Below are positions 34,597-40,579 of a DNA stretch of 40,579 bases, in pieces (within the stretch, counting starts at the first letter, position 1; each line of letters opens with the position of its first letter). The position numbers were made by a program, and so were the translations under genes. The DNA comes from an uncultured Chlorobiaceae bacterium (lineage in GTDB: Bacteria > Bacteroidota > Chlorobiia > Chlorobiales > Chlorobiaceae), in contig CAISRC010000002.1 of the NCBI GenBank assembly GCA_903887845.1, positions 1 through 40,579 on the forward strand, read 5' to 3'. The notes under the pieces are model-generated. The model did no database searches, was not told the DNA's origin, and saw only the letters and a program-made list of their open reading frames with translations.

Positions 34597-35393
34597 GTGA
34601 TGCGGGATACATCAAGTTGTTTCGGTGTATTACCTCCTGGGAGTGGTACCACGATTCGCACATGGTTCACCTGCTGATTCATCTCATTATGAGTGCCAAC
34701 CATAAGCCGGGCCGGTGGAAAGGGGTGGAATTATTGAGAGGCCAGTTGATTACTGGCAGGCACTCTTTATCAGAGCAAACGGGGATAACGGAGCGTTCTT
34801 GTCGTACCTGTTTGGAAAGGCTGAAAACGACCAAGGAAATCACGATCAGAACGACCAACAGTTATAGCCTTATAACTGTTTTGAATTATGATTCTTATCA
34901 GGACAGCGATGTGCAGGACGACCAAGAAAATGGACAGGAAAACGACCAGCAACTGACCAACAACCGACCAGCAGGCGACCAGCGGGTGACCACAAACAAG
35001 AATGATAAGAATGCAAAGAATGGAAGAAGAAAAGAGGAGAGAGTAAAAGCACCCAAATGGGTGGCTGATTTTTCCTCCGGTGCGGTTTTCAGGAACCCCG
35101 GTTTCAGCACCGGGTTTTGTGCGACGACATGGGAGCGCTGGAGCCGGAATAAAAAGTCTCCTTATCGCTCACTGCAAGTTGCCGAAGCGGCTCTTCAGCT
35201 CCTCTTTGATTTGAGCGTTGGCGATGAAACGCTTGCGGCTGAGGCTTTGCGGGTTTCGATGGCTGCCGACTGGCAATCATTTCACTGGCATTTTCAACAC
35301 CAAAACAACGCTGGACATGACACTCATAGGGAAGGTGGTAAAGCAAGCTCTCACGGGGCTGACAATCTCCGATGGCTTGAAACCCATAGCTGA
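34593..35393 (+). CDS. Phage replication initiation protein (DnaD/O-like)
   Basis: 266 residues. Residues 1-105 form a winged-helix domain of the phage replication O/DnaD-N type (YIKLFRCITSWEWYHDSHMV, GRHSLSEQTGITERSCRTCL, TNSYSLITVLNYDSYQ). A Gln/Asn/Asp/Lys-rich linker (110-150) leads to a small C-terminal domain (FCATTWERWSRNKKSPY, AWQSFHWHF-like end). It probably recruits the host helicase to the phage origin. Its end overlaps the next gene by 77 bases in another frame. Confidence 0.75.
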   Translation: MSDAGYIKLFRCITSWEWYHDSHMVHLLIHLIMSANHKPGRWKGVELLRGQLITGRHSLSEQTGITERSCRTCLERLKTTKEITIRTTNSYSLITVLNYDSYQDSDVQDDQENGQENDQQLTNNRPAGDQRVTTNKNDKNAKNGRRKEERVKAPKWVADFSSGAVFRNPGFSTGFCATTWERWSRNKKSPYRSLQVAEAALQLLFDLSVGDETLAAEALRVSMAADWQSFHWHFQHQNNAGHDTHREGGKASSHGADNLRWLETHS

Positions 35394-36051
35394 ACTTGCG
35401 GTGCGTCAACTTGGCGGGAACTATGCTGTTGCAAGGGCATTGGCTCACCAGCACACGACTCGGGCGAGCCTTACCGACATTGAGCGTGCGGTTCGTACTC
35501 TGCAGGTCATCAAATGCAGGACCTACGCGAAAGTGGTTGAGAAAGAGACTGGAAGTGTGCCTGCCGGGCTTTCAGATCTTGGAATCACGCACATGCTCTA
35601 TGCTATGGGTATCACCCTGGCGGAGCTTGGGGCCTGGTACAAGCAGGCGGAGCAGACAAAGTTTCAGTTTACCAGCTTTTCACCGTTGCCGGAAAAGGCA
35701 GATGCTCGTCAGCTTCTTGATGATGTGCGGACGCAACAGATTCGCTTAAAAGAGGCGGCTTCTGAGCTTATGCGGATTGAGCTGGAGAGTCAGCGGCTGG
35801 CGGAACCTGTTAACCTGACGGTTGAGGGGGTTCGTGCGGCCATCGGGTTGGGTATGTGGCCGCTTTTTTGTGAGCAACACAAAGAGGAGGCTTTTGCATT
35901 GTTGGAGTGGGATGAGTTGCCTCGATCGGCGCGGCTGGAATTTTACAGCAGCTTGCCGGTTGAAGAGCGGCGGAGGGTGTGTGAGCACCCGACAGAGGTG
36001 GCTCGGGAGGCGGCGACGAGGGCGCTGTTTGAAGCGAACTATGGAGAGTGA
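35317..36051 (+). CDS. Phage hypothetical protein
   Basis: 244 residues, mostly helical, with no recognised family. The middle (ITHMLYAMGITLAELGAWYK) and C-terminal helices (AASELMRIELESQRLAEPVN, ARLEFYSSLPVEERRRVCEH) suggest a DNA- or protein-binding role. The frame is open from 35218, but an ATG at 35317 shortens the overlap with the replication gene. The place right after the initiator could mean a helicase-loader role, which is only positional inference. Confidence 0.65.
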   Translation: MTLIGKVVKQALTGLTISDGLKPIAELAVRQLGGNYAVARALAHQHTTRASLTDIERAVRTLQVIKCRTYAKVVEKETGSVPAGLSDLGITHMLYAMGITLAELGAWYKQAEQTKFQFTSFSPLPEKADARQLLDDVRTQQIRLKEAASELMRIELESQRLAEPVNLTVEGVRAAIGLGMWPLFCEQHKEEAFALLEWDELPRSARLEFYSSLPVEERRRVCEHPTEVAREAATRALFEANYGE

Positions 36052-36661
36052 TGAGGCAAAAGTGAACAAAACGTACACCCTTAAAAAAAAGAGCATGAAC
36101 CTGTCTAAGATACTCTACGTTGATGTTGAGACGACCGGCCTGGAAGCCGGGAAGCATGGAATTATTCAGCTTGCTGCCCTGATGGAGATCGGGGGGGAAG
36201 TGGTTGACACCTTTGCGATGAAATTTCAGCCGCATAACGGTGCTGAAATAGACCTTGAGGCGCTGAAGGTTAATGGCACTGACCCGGCGGAGCTGAAGAG
36301 CAGAACGACGAGTTCTGACGCTTACAGGGAGTTTCTTCGATTTCTGGACAAGCATATCAACAAGTTTGACAGGGCTGACAAGGCGTACCCGGCTGGGTAC
36401 AATGTGCCTTTTGACCTGGAGTTTCTTGAGTTCTGGTTTCGGCATCATGGCAGCAAATACGGCACAGGAAGCTATCATAACTGGAAGGCGTTGGACCCTC
36501 TGCCAGTGTTGCGGATATGGGATTATAAAGGTCTTCTTGCTTTGCCTGATTACAAGCTTGCCACCGTGTGTGAGTATTTCGGGATTCATCATCGAGCCCA
36601 TGATGCGCTATCGGATATCACGGCAACCAGGGTAATGTTGACTGACCTTCTTGGTGATTAG
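36041..36661 (+). CDS. DnaQ-like 3'-5' exonuclease (DEDD)
   Basis: About 206 residues from an ATG at 36041; an ATG at 36095 would give 188 and still keep the domain. Exo I is ILYVDVETTGLE, Exo II lies near YPAGYNVPFDLEFLEFW, and Exo III is HHRAHDALSDITATRVM, which with its His gives the DEDDh form. It resembles DNA polymerase III epsilon and phage exonucleases used in proofreading or end processing. It overlaps the previous gene by 11 bases. Confidence 0.88.
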   Translation: MESDEAKVNKTYTLKKKSMNLSKILYVDVETTGLEAGKHGIIQLAALMEIGGEVVDTFAMKFQPHNGAEIDLEALKVNGTDPAELKSRTTSSDAYREFLRFLDKHINKFDRADKAYPAGYNVPFDLEFLEFWFRHHGSKYGTGSYHNWKALDPLPVLRIWDYKGLLALPDYKLATVCEYFGIHHRAHDALSDITATRVMLTDLLGD

Positions 36662-36662
36662 A

Positions 36663-36740
36663 AATTGTGATAAATTAGAAAGAAAATTGTGGTAAATTCA
36701 GGTAAATTGTGGTAAAATGCTTATATTTCTGTGGTAAGAA
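36663..36740 (+). repeat. Four iteron-like repeats about 21 bp apart
   Basis: AATTGTGATAAATT (36663), AATTGTGGTAAATT (36685), AATTGTGGTAAAAT (36705) and the weaker TCTGTGGTAAGAA (36728) lie 20-23 bases apart, close to two helical turns, all in the same orientation. They fill the gap between the exonuclease and the next gene. They match the sites beside the repressor gene (32546-32577) and could be operators or origin iterons. Confidence 0.75.
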
Positions 36741-36776
36741 AAAGAGGAAAATTCCAATAACGAAGCGACCAAAGCC

Positions 36777-37112
36777 ATGACATACACCGAGAGAATAAAC
36801 GCTGCCTGGAAACGGGGTGAATTGCGCCAGCCACCACAAAACTATGTGAATCTTATAAACAGCCTTGCAGGGCAAGCGCTCAATACAGGGGAGTCGACCA
36901 TGTGCGAAGATCTGTATTTGCTTGGGCTGGTGGAGCGCTTTTCTTTTCCGATCATTATTGGCCTTCAAATACAGTTTTATGAAACCCGATACATGCCCTT
37001 GAGCCATCGAGGGTGCGACTATTGTGATGTCTGCGAAGCATTGCGGGGGCGGGTGGCAGTGCTTGAGGAGATGGTAAGGGCAAAGGCGTTGCGGTATGCG
37101 GAGGTGGGATAA
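36777..37112 (+). CDS. Phage hypothetical protein
   Basis: 111 residues, not recognised. A helical N-terminus (TYTERINAAWKRGELRQPP) is followed by a hydrophobic part (VERFSFPIIIGLQIQFYE) and a Cys pair with short spacing (HRGCDYCDVCEAL) that could bind a metal, then a helix. The start is preceded by gcgaccaaagcc directly at the ATG, related to the leader repeat. Confidence 0.6.
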   Translation: MTYTERINAAWKRGELRQPPQNYVNLINSLAGQALNTGESTMCEDLYLLGLVERFSFPIIIGLQIQFYETRYMPLSHRGCDYCDVCEALRGRVAVLEEMVRAKALRYAEVG

Positions 37113-37120
37113 AAGACAAA

Positions 37121-37140
37121 GCCCCGACAGGAGCCGGGGC
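37121..37140 (+). terminator. G+C-rich hairpin without T-run
   Basis: GCCCCG/CGGGGC with an 8-base loop lies 8 bases after the 36777 gene. No T-run follows, so it may attenuate or protect transcripts and not end them. Confidence 0.45.
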
Positions 37141-37202
37141 AGAGTCTTACCAAAACACGGGCGACCAAGCCCGAAGTGTAAGGATAAGAAATAAGCGACA
37201 AG

Positions 37203-37221
37203 AACCAAAACACAAACGACC
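37203..37221 (+). repeat. Phage leader repeat, copy 2
   Basis: The same 19 bases as at 33021-33039, again ending exactly at an ATG (37222). Confidence 0.85.
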
Positions 37222-38301
37222 ATGAACGATGTTGAATTTGTTGAACTGCCAGAAACAGCTACCATGCTGGAGACTGGCACGCCGCAAGCAATTGCGCTGG
37301 GGAAGGAAAATGTTGTTGAGAGTGAGCTGAAAGCGATTGAGAGGTACCGGGGCCTTACCATTGCCGGGGTTGATGATGTACAGGGTATCAAGCTTGTCAG
37401 TGATGCTCGCAAATATTGCAAGAAGCTGCGCACTACTGCCGAAAGAATATGTAAGGAGGGGCGCGAAGGGGCCATAAAGGAACAAAAACTCTGGCTGACT
37501 GTCGAGAAATATGTGGTTGGCAGGGTGAGCGTTGTTGAAAAAGAGCTTGTTACGGAAGAGGAGCGAATTGAAACTCTCAGGGAGGCGCAAAAGAGAGAGG
37601 CTGTACGGCTTGCAAAGGTTGAAGATGATCGTTTGCAGGGGATATGCAATGAATTTGCCCAGCTTGGGGTGATGAAGGCAAAAGATGAAATCCGCTCCAT
37701 GGAACCGGGTACGCTCGAAGCTCTCCTGAGTGAAGCAAGAAGAGAGAAGGCTGAAAAAGAGGCGGCTGTAAAGAGAGAGGCGGAGGCGCGGGAGGCGGAG
37801 GTGAAAGGATTGCGTGATGAAAAGCGGGTCGTGGAGGAACAAGCGGCAGCGATGCGGCTGCGGATTGCTGAGCTTGAGGCACAACTGAACCCGACTGTAA
37901 CGGTGCCTGCGCCGATGATGGACGCTGAACCCCAAGAGTGTATCGCCAAGATTGAAACGCCTGTAGTGTTGAGTCACCCATTGGCGAATGATAAGCCAAG
38001 GCTCCCTGCTTTACCAAAGTTACCTGCTGTTCCTCTCCATGGTAACAGTTCGGGAAATAATGGAACGATATCACCGCCAGCGCTATTGCACGATAACAGC
38101 ACAGTTTCACGGACTGACCGTGAGGCCATTCTGATTGGGCAGGATAAAGCGGCGCTGAAGAGCTTTGCCTTGCAAGTGGATGTGCTGAAAAAATATTTGC
38201 CGATGTGTGGATCAAAAAAAGCGGCGGGGCTGAATGAGGTGATTGCAGGACAGATCATAAAATTCTCACTGTTCATCACCAAAAAATCAGAGGAGTTATA
38301 A
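37222..38301 (+). CDS. Phage coiled-coil protein of unknown function
   Basis: 359 residues. A helical N-terminal part (IAGVDDVQGIKLVSDARKYC, KKLRTTAERICKEGREGAIK) resembles phage proteins of the DUF1351 kind that precede recombination genes. A long charged coiled coil follows at about 105-235 (ETLREAQKREAVRLAKVEDD, EAEVKGLRDEKRVVEEQAAA), then a Pro-rich linker and a C-terminal helical domain. It is 1 base from the Gp157-like gene. The role is unknown. Confidence 0.7.
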   Translation: MNDVEFVELPETATMLETGTPQAIALGKENVVESELKAIERYRGLTIAGVDDVQGIKLVSDARKYCKKLRTTAERICKEGREGAIKEQKLWLTVEKYVVGRVSVVEKELVTEEERIETLREAQKREAVRLAKVEDDRLQGICNEFAQLGVMKAKDEIRSMEPGTLEALLSEARREKAEKEAAVKREAEAREAEVKGLRDEKRVVEEQAAAMRLRIAELEAQLNPTVTVPAPMMDAEPQECIAKIETPVVLSHPLANDKPRLPALPKLPAVPLHGNSSGNNGTISPPALLHDNSTVSRTDREAILIGQDKAALKSFALQVDVLKKYLPMCGSKKAAGLNEVIAGQIIKFSLFITKKSEEL

Positions 38302-38302
38302 C

Positions 38303-38989
38303 ATGGAGAGCTTGGCTGTTGATGCAATTGAGTTGCAAGAAAACCCCCTGCGGGAGTTGATGCTTGACTCGGTTCAGGAAAAACCTCTCTCGCTTGCGGA
38401 GCTTATCAAGAGATATCAGGAGATTGAAGAGGCGTTGATTGAGAGTGGCGGTTTGGCGGTGTTTGGTGACCAACTGGCAGAGGTTGAGGGAAAGATTGAA
38501 CAGAAGCTTGATGCCTGTAAAGGGTTGATCGACTACTGGATAGGGCAGGTTGCTTACCTCGAAGAAAAAGAGAAATGCTACAAGAGCCGGAAGAGCGGGA
38601 TAAAAGGAGGCATTAAGTGGCTGCGTGGATCCATGAAGAGCGCTATGCTGCTGACGGGCAAAGAGAAGATCAAAACCCCGGAAGGGAGCTATTATTTTAC
38701 CAAACCTCGCACTCCTGTAAAAGTTTTGCCTGAGCTGGTTACTGAAAAATATGCTCATGCCATGCAGGTTACAGGGATGAGCAGGTACAAGGTAACGATT
38801 ACCTTTGATGATGATGGGGTTGGCACTTGGATCAAGTATGCCAGGGAGCTGCAAACTGCCACCGGGTGTGAGGTGCAGGTCAGTGAGCCGGCATATGATT
38901 TGACGGCGCTGGCGGCCCGATATCAGGGCACAAACCGCCACTGGCCCCCTTACCTCATACCTGCTGAAAAAACGTTTACGATGCGTTGA
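38303..38989 (+). CDS. Gp157-family phage protein
   Basis: 228 residues. The order SLAELIKRYQEIEEAL, EGKIEQKLDACKGLIDYWIG, EKEKCYKSRKSGIKGGIKWL and KIKTPEGSYYFTKPRTPVKV is the Siphovirus Gp157 pattern: helical coiled coil followed by a small beta domain, linked in Streptococcus phages to resistance or replication functions. About 50 residues at the C-terminus extend the usual length. Confidence 0.82.
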   Translation: MESLAVDAIELQENPLRELMLDSVQEKPLSLAELIKRYQEIEEALIESGGLAVFGDQLAEVEGKIEQKLDACKGLIDYWIGQVAYLEEKEKCYKSRKSGIKGGIKWLRGSMKSAMLLTGKEKIKTPEGSYYFTKPRTPVKVLPELVTEKYAHAMQVTGMSRYKVTITFDDDGVGTWIKYARELQTATGCEVQVSEPAYDLTALAARYQGTNRHWPPYLIPAEKTFTMR

Positions 38990-39012
38990 TGATGAAGCTC
39001 AACGATCCAGAG

Positions 39013-39036
39013 AGCCCGGCAGAGACCGGGCTTTCT
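39013..39036 (+). terminator. Terminator of the rightward phage operon
   Basis: AGCCCGG/CCGGGCT with a 6-base loop, followed by TTCTTTTC. It is 24 bases after the Gp157-like gene. Confidence 0.8.
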
Positions 39037-39077
39037 TTTCTCCTTTTTACCTGTTAACTTAAGGTAAAATCACCGTA

Positions 39078-39434
39078 ATGAAGCTTACTCGTCTTCGTAT
39101 CGAGAAACTGCTCGAACTTATAAAAAAGGGTTATACTGTCCATGCTGCCTGTGCTACCGTTGGTGTTGGACGGGTGACCTATTATAAGTGGATTAAGCAA
39201 GGGAGGGCTGACGCTGATCGTGGGTCACAGAGCTTGCAGCGCGAACTTTTTGATGGTGCGCTGGATGCTGAGGCGCTGCATGAGCAAACGCATCTTGATC
39301 ATATCATTGTGGCTTCTGCAAAAACCTGGCAGGCATCGGCGTGGTACCTTGAGCGGCGCTATCCTGAGCGTTATGGCAAACGGGTTGTGCTGCCAGAGCA
39401 GGAGGCAAACGATGAGATCATTATTATTGGGTAG
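39078..39434 (+). CDS. HTH protein, small-terminase-like
   Basis: 118 residues. An N-terminal helix-turn-helix (KLLELIKKGYTVHAACATVG, VGRVTYYKWIKQGRADAD) is followed by helices and a conserved ending WYLERRYPERYGKRV, the pattern of phage small terminase subunits and Terminase_5-like proteins. No large terminase follows; the next genes run the other way, so the packaging module is missing or interrupted. Confidence 0.7.
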   Translation: MKLTRLRIEKLLELIKKGYTVHAACATVGVGRVTYYKWIKQGRADADRGSQSLQRELFDGALDAEALHEQTHLDHIIVASAKTWQASAWYLERRYPERYGKRVVLPEQEANDEIIIIG

Positions 39435-39438
39435 GCAC

Positions 39439-39465
39439 AAAAAAGGCGGGGTTTGTAGCCCCGCC
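39439..39465 (-). terminator. Terminator for the leftward genes
   Basis: On the minus strand GGCGGGG/CCCCGCC is followed by TTTTTT. It ends the 39507-40431 minus-strand group just past the stop of the small-terminase-like gene. Confidence 0.88.
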
Positions 39466-39506
39466 ATCGTCTGCAATATGGTATACACACCATTGAGCAG
39501 CAAGCT

Positions 39507-39908
39507 TCAAGCCATAGTCTCGCTCTTGATGACGTCGTTAATTGTTTTCCTCTCCCCTAAGCCGTTATAAAGGTCAAGTTCAGCGCCATGTTCTATAAGA
39601 TCCTTGATGCTGATGTAACCAAATTCCGCATTATCGAAACCGTTGATGTAGGCGTAACCAAACGCCTGTAACTGTTCGTCGCTCGAATCGCGCTCGGTTA
39701 TCCACCAGTCGCCCGATGAAGTAAAATAATGCAGGTAAGCAATCGCGCTGTAACCCTGCCCATCTGTTTCATAAGTCTTCGGCATTGATGCAATTGTTGC
39801 GCTAATCATTGTTAACACTTGCTCAAAATGCTTGCCTTCCTCTCCCTTGCTGAGCTGCAATAATACCTGCAACTGCCCTGCTCCGATAAAATTTTGTAAT
39901 GTTGTCAT
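39507..39908 (-). CDS. DUF2958-like phage/mobile-element protein
   Basis: 133 residues. The C-terminal half (DWWITERDSSDEQLQAFGYA, EFGYISIKDLIEHGAELDLY) resembles DUF2958, a domain frequent in plasmid and mobile-element proteins with no known activity. The leader carries AAGGAG about 9 bases before the ATG and the 25-base phage leader repeat just upstream of that. Confidence 0.65.
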   Translation of the reverse strand: MTTLQNFIGAGQLQVLLQLSKGEEGKHFEQVLTMISATIASMPKTYETDGQGYSAIAYLHYFTSSGDWWITERDSSDEQLQAFGYAYINGFDNAEFGYISIKDLIEHGAELDLYNGLGERKTINDVIKSETMA

Positions 39909-39920
39909 GATTGCTCCTTG

Positions 39921-39945
39921 TTTTGGTTTGGTCGTTTGTGTTTTT
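39921..39945 (-). repeat. Phage leader repeat, copy 3
   Basis: On the minus strand this 25-base block contains AAAACACAAACGACC, shared with copies 1 and 2, and is identical over its full length to 40144-40168. It stands 12 bases before the DUF2958-like start codon. Confidence 0.85.
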
Positions 39946-39961
39946 GGCTGTGCCTGGTCAA

Positions 39962-40132
39962 TTATGATTGTTGCCTATACTCATTATACCTGTCGCGGAA
40001 ATGCTTCTCTGCGTCGGTATTTTCGGCTATAACGCTTAAAAGATACCCTGCAGCAAAAGCCGCTTTTACTGCCTCCTCATCCGTGCAACCCGTCATATCT
40101 TGATACTCTTCAGCAAACTCTTGTATGGTCAT
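39962..40132 (-). CDS. Small hypothetical protein, 56 residues
   Basis: The frame starts MTIQEFAEEYQDMTGCTDEE and ends HFRDRYNEYRQQS, with the central AVKAAFAAGYLLSVIAEN. AGGAG lies 6 bases before the ATG, which is strong for this region, and the leader repeat lies just upstream. It is acidic and helical with no known family. The codon use and the good ribosome site support it as a real gene. Confidence 0.7.
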   Translation of the reverse strand: MTIQEFAEEYQDMTGCTDEEAVKAAFAAGYLLSVIAENTDAEKHFRDRYNEYRQQS

Positions 40133-40143
40133 TTTATCTCCTG

Positions 40144-40168
40144 TTTTGGTTTGGTCGTTTGTGTTTTT
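40144..40168 (-). repeat. Phage leader repeat, copy 4
   Basis: Identical to the 25 bases at 39921-39945 and placed 11 bases before the start of the 56-residue gene. Confidence 0.85.
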
Positions 40169-40212
40169 GCAGGCATTAACGCCGTTAACTTTGATTTGAT
40201 TTTGTAGAGCGA

Positions 40213-40431
40213 CTATGATGGGTACGAGTTGACCAAAAGTAAAAAACGCTTACGCCCCTTTGATATTTTTGTTTTGATATGGTAATTATTGAGTATTCCG
40301 TGCGAGTTCGAGATAACATTACCAACAAAATCAATTGCAATTGAGTTGGAGTAAAAATATTCTTTTGATAATTCAAGAAGCGCTTGTTCACTGCTGGCGC
40401 TTATGATAATCGTAGATTTTTCTTTATTCAT
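40213..40431 (-). CDS. Small hypothetical protein, 72 residues
   Basis: From the ATG at 40431, preceded by AGGAGG at ideal spacing, the frame gives a short protein (MNKEKSTIIISASSEQALLE at the start, ending KRFLLLVNSYPS) with a likely beta-alpha-beta pattern. No family is recognised. It lies beside the tandem repeats at the right edge and is followed by the other two leftward genes. Confidence 0.6.
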   Translation of the reverse strand: MNKEKSTIIISASSEQALLELSKEYFYSNSIAIDFVGNVISNSHGILNNYHIKTKISKGRKRFLLLVNSYPS

Positions 40432-40446
40432 TACAGCCTCCTGAGT

Positions 40447-40538
40447 ATTCCGGTGAAAGTGTACCACTGATTCCGGAGCAAAGTGTACCAGTCATTCCGG
40501 GTGAATATGTACCACCGATTCCGGAGCAAAGTGTACCA
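40447..40538. repeat. 24-bp tandem repeats, IS21-type end
   Basis: GTACCA occurs at 40461, 40485, 40509 and 40533, exactly 24 bases apart, and ATTCCGG at 40447, 40470, 40494 and 40518 in step with it. Repeated units of this kind, ending in GTGTACCA, are the transposase-binding ends of IS21-family elements. The istAB genes would lie beyond the right edge of the window, which I cannot see. Confidence 0.6.
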
Positions 40539-40579
40539 CCATTTTCATGCCAGATTTGGTGTTAGAACTTACAAAATTA

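Noticed and set aside
36675-37949. Very long minus-strand frames (424, 276 and 212 codons) opposite the coiled-coil gene
   Set aside because: They are Ser/Phe/Leu-rich mirror images of a Glu/Lys/Ala-rich coiled coil, and the plus-strand genes have proper starts and operon spacing.
32153-40538. CRISPR array, searched for among the phage and edge repeats
   Set aside because: The 24-bp units at the edge are tandem with no spacers and the leader repeats are single dispersed copies; no repeat-spacer pattern and no cas gene is present.

Overview
The window (40,579 bp, mid-40s to about 50% G+C) looks like chromosomal DNA of a green sulfur bacterium (Chlorobiaceae: Chlorobium/Pelodictyon type). The supporting signs are a metK-ahcY operon behind a structured leader that fits the SAM-Chlorobi RNA motif, a lone RRM-protein gene behind tandem hairpins that fit the Chlorobi-RRM motif, the order zapA - structured RNA - rny, and the character of the housekeeping proteins. 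No 16S rRNA or photosynthesis gene is present, so the genus is not settled.

Layout. (1) 1-4.35 kb is accessory and eroded: a partial HTH protein, a 607-aa cyanophycin-synthetase-like ligase whose Mur-ligase half is truncated and has lost its P-loop (CphA2-like), a frameshifted and truncated type I restriction hsdR, a 59-bp near-perfect palindrome, an orphan MazE/RHH-type antitoxin and a MntA-like nucleotidyltransferase whose HEPN partner is reduced to a 17-codon stub. (2) 4.36-17.4 kb is core genome: metB behind an S-box (SAM-I) riboswitch, a YgjP-type metalloprotease, an RhlE-type helicase, a NifO-like/unknown/PPC-domain operon, a SulP transporter, a UPF0149 protein, rubrerythrin, a DUF6804-like membrane protein, the RRM protein, a KefB-type antiporter, an alpha/beta hydrolase and trpF. 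(3) 17.65-29.1 kb holds tRNA-Gln, ahcY and metK, a sugar-nucleotidyltransferase, a Nudix hydrolase, a Pro-Arg-His-Glu tRNA cluster, pheT, a coiled-coil protein, zapA, a probable 6S RNA, rny, hisB, a DUF2905 protein, secG and tRNA-Lys. (4) 29.1-32.03 kb is an insertion-sequence scar: an internally deleted IS1634-type transposase next to a complete-looking 1,885-bp IS5-superfamily element with terminal inverted repeats and an AATT target duplication. (5) 32.15-40.45 kb is the early half of a temperate phage or its remnant: repressor, HTH protein, ERF recombinase, RusA-like resolvase, replication protein, DnaQ-like exonuclease, Gp157-like protein, a small-terminase-like protein and several unknowns, followed by three small genes on the opposite strand. 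(6) 40.45-40.54 kb carries four 24-bp tandem units resembling an IS21-family end.

How the genes work together: metB, metK and ahcY belong to methionine synthesis and the activated methyl cycle, and they appear to be controlled by two unrelated RNA elements within 16 kb. The NifO-like protein and the CphA2-like ligase both hint at a nitrogen-fixing, nitrogen-storing lifestyle, by inference only. The phage module has its own repeated sites: three AATTGTGGTAAAT-like sites between the divergent repressor and early genes and four more, spaced about 21 bp, downstream of the exonuclease. A shared 15-19 base leader also precedes four phage genes on both strands.

The points most worth following up are the CphA2-like enzyme, the SAM-Chlorobi leader, the phage leader and operator repeats, and the large palindrome in the decayed defence region.
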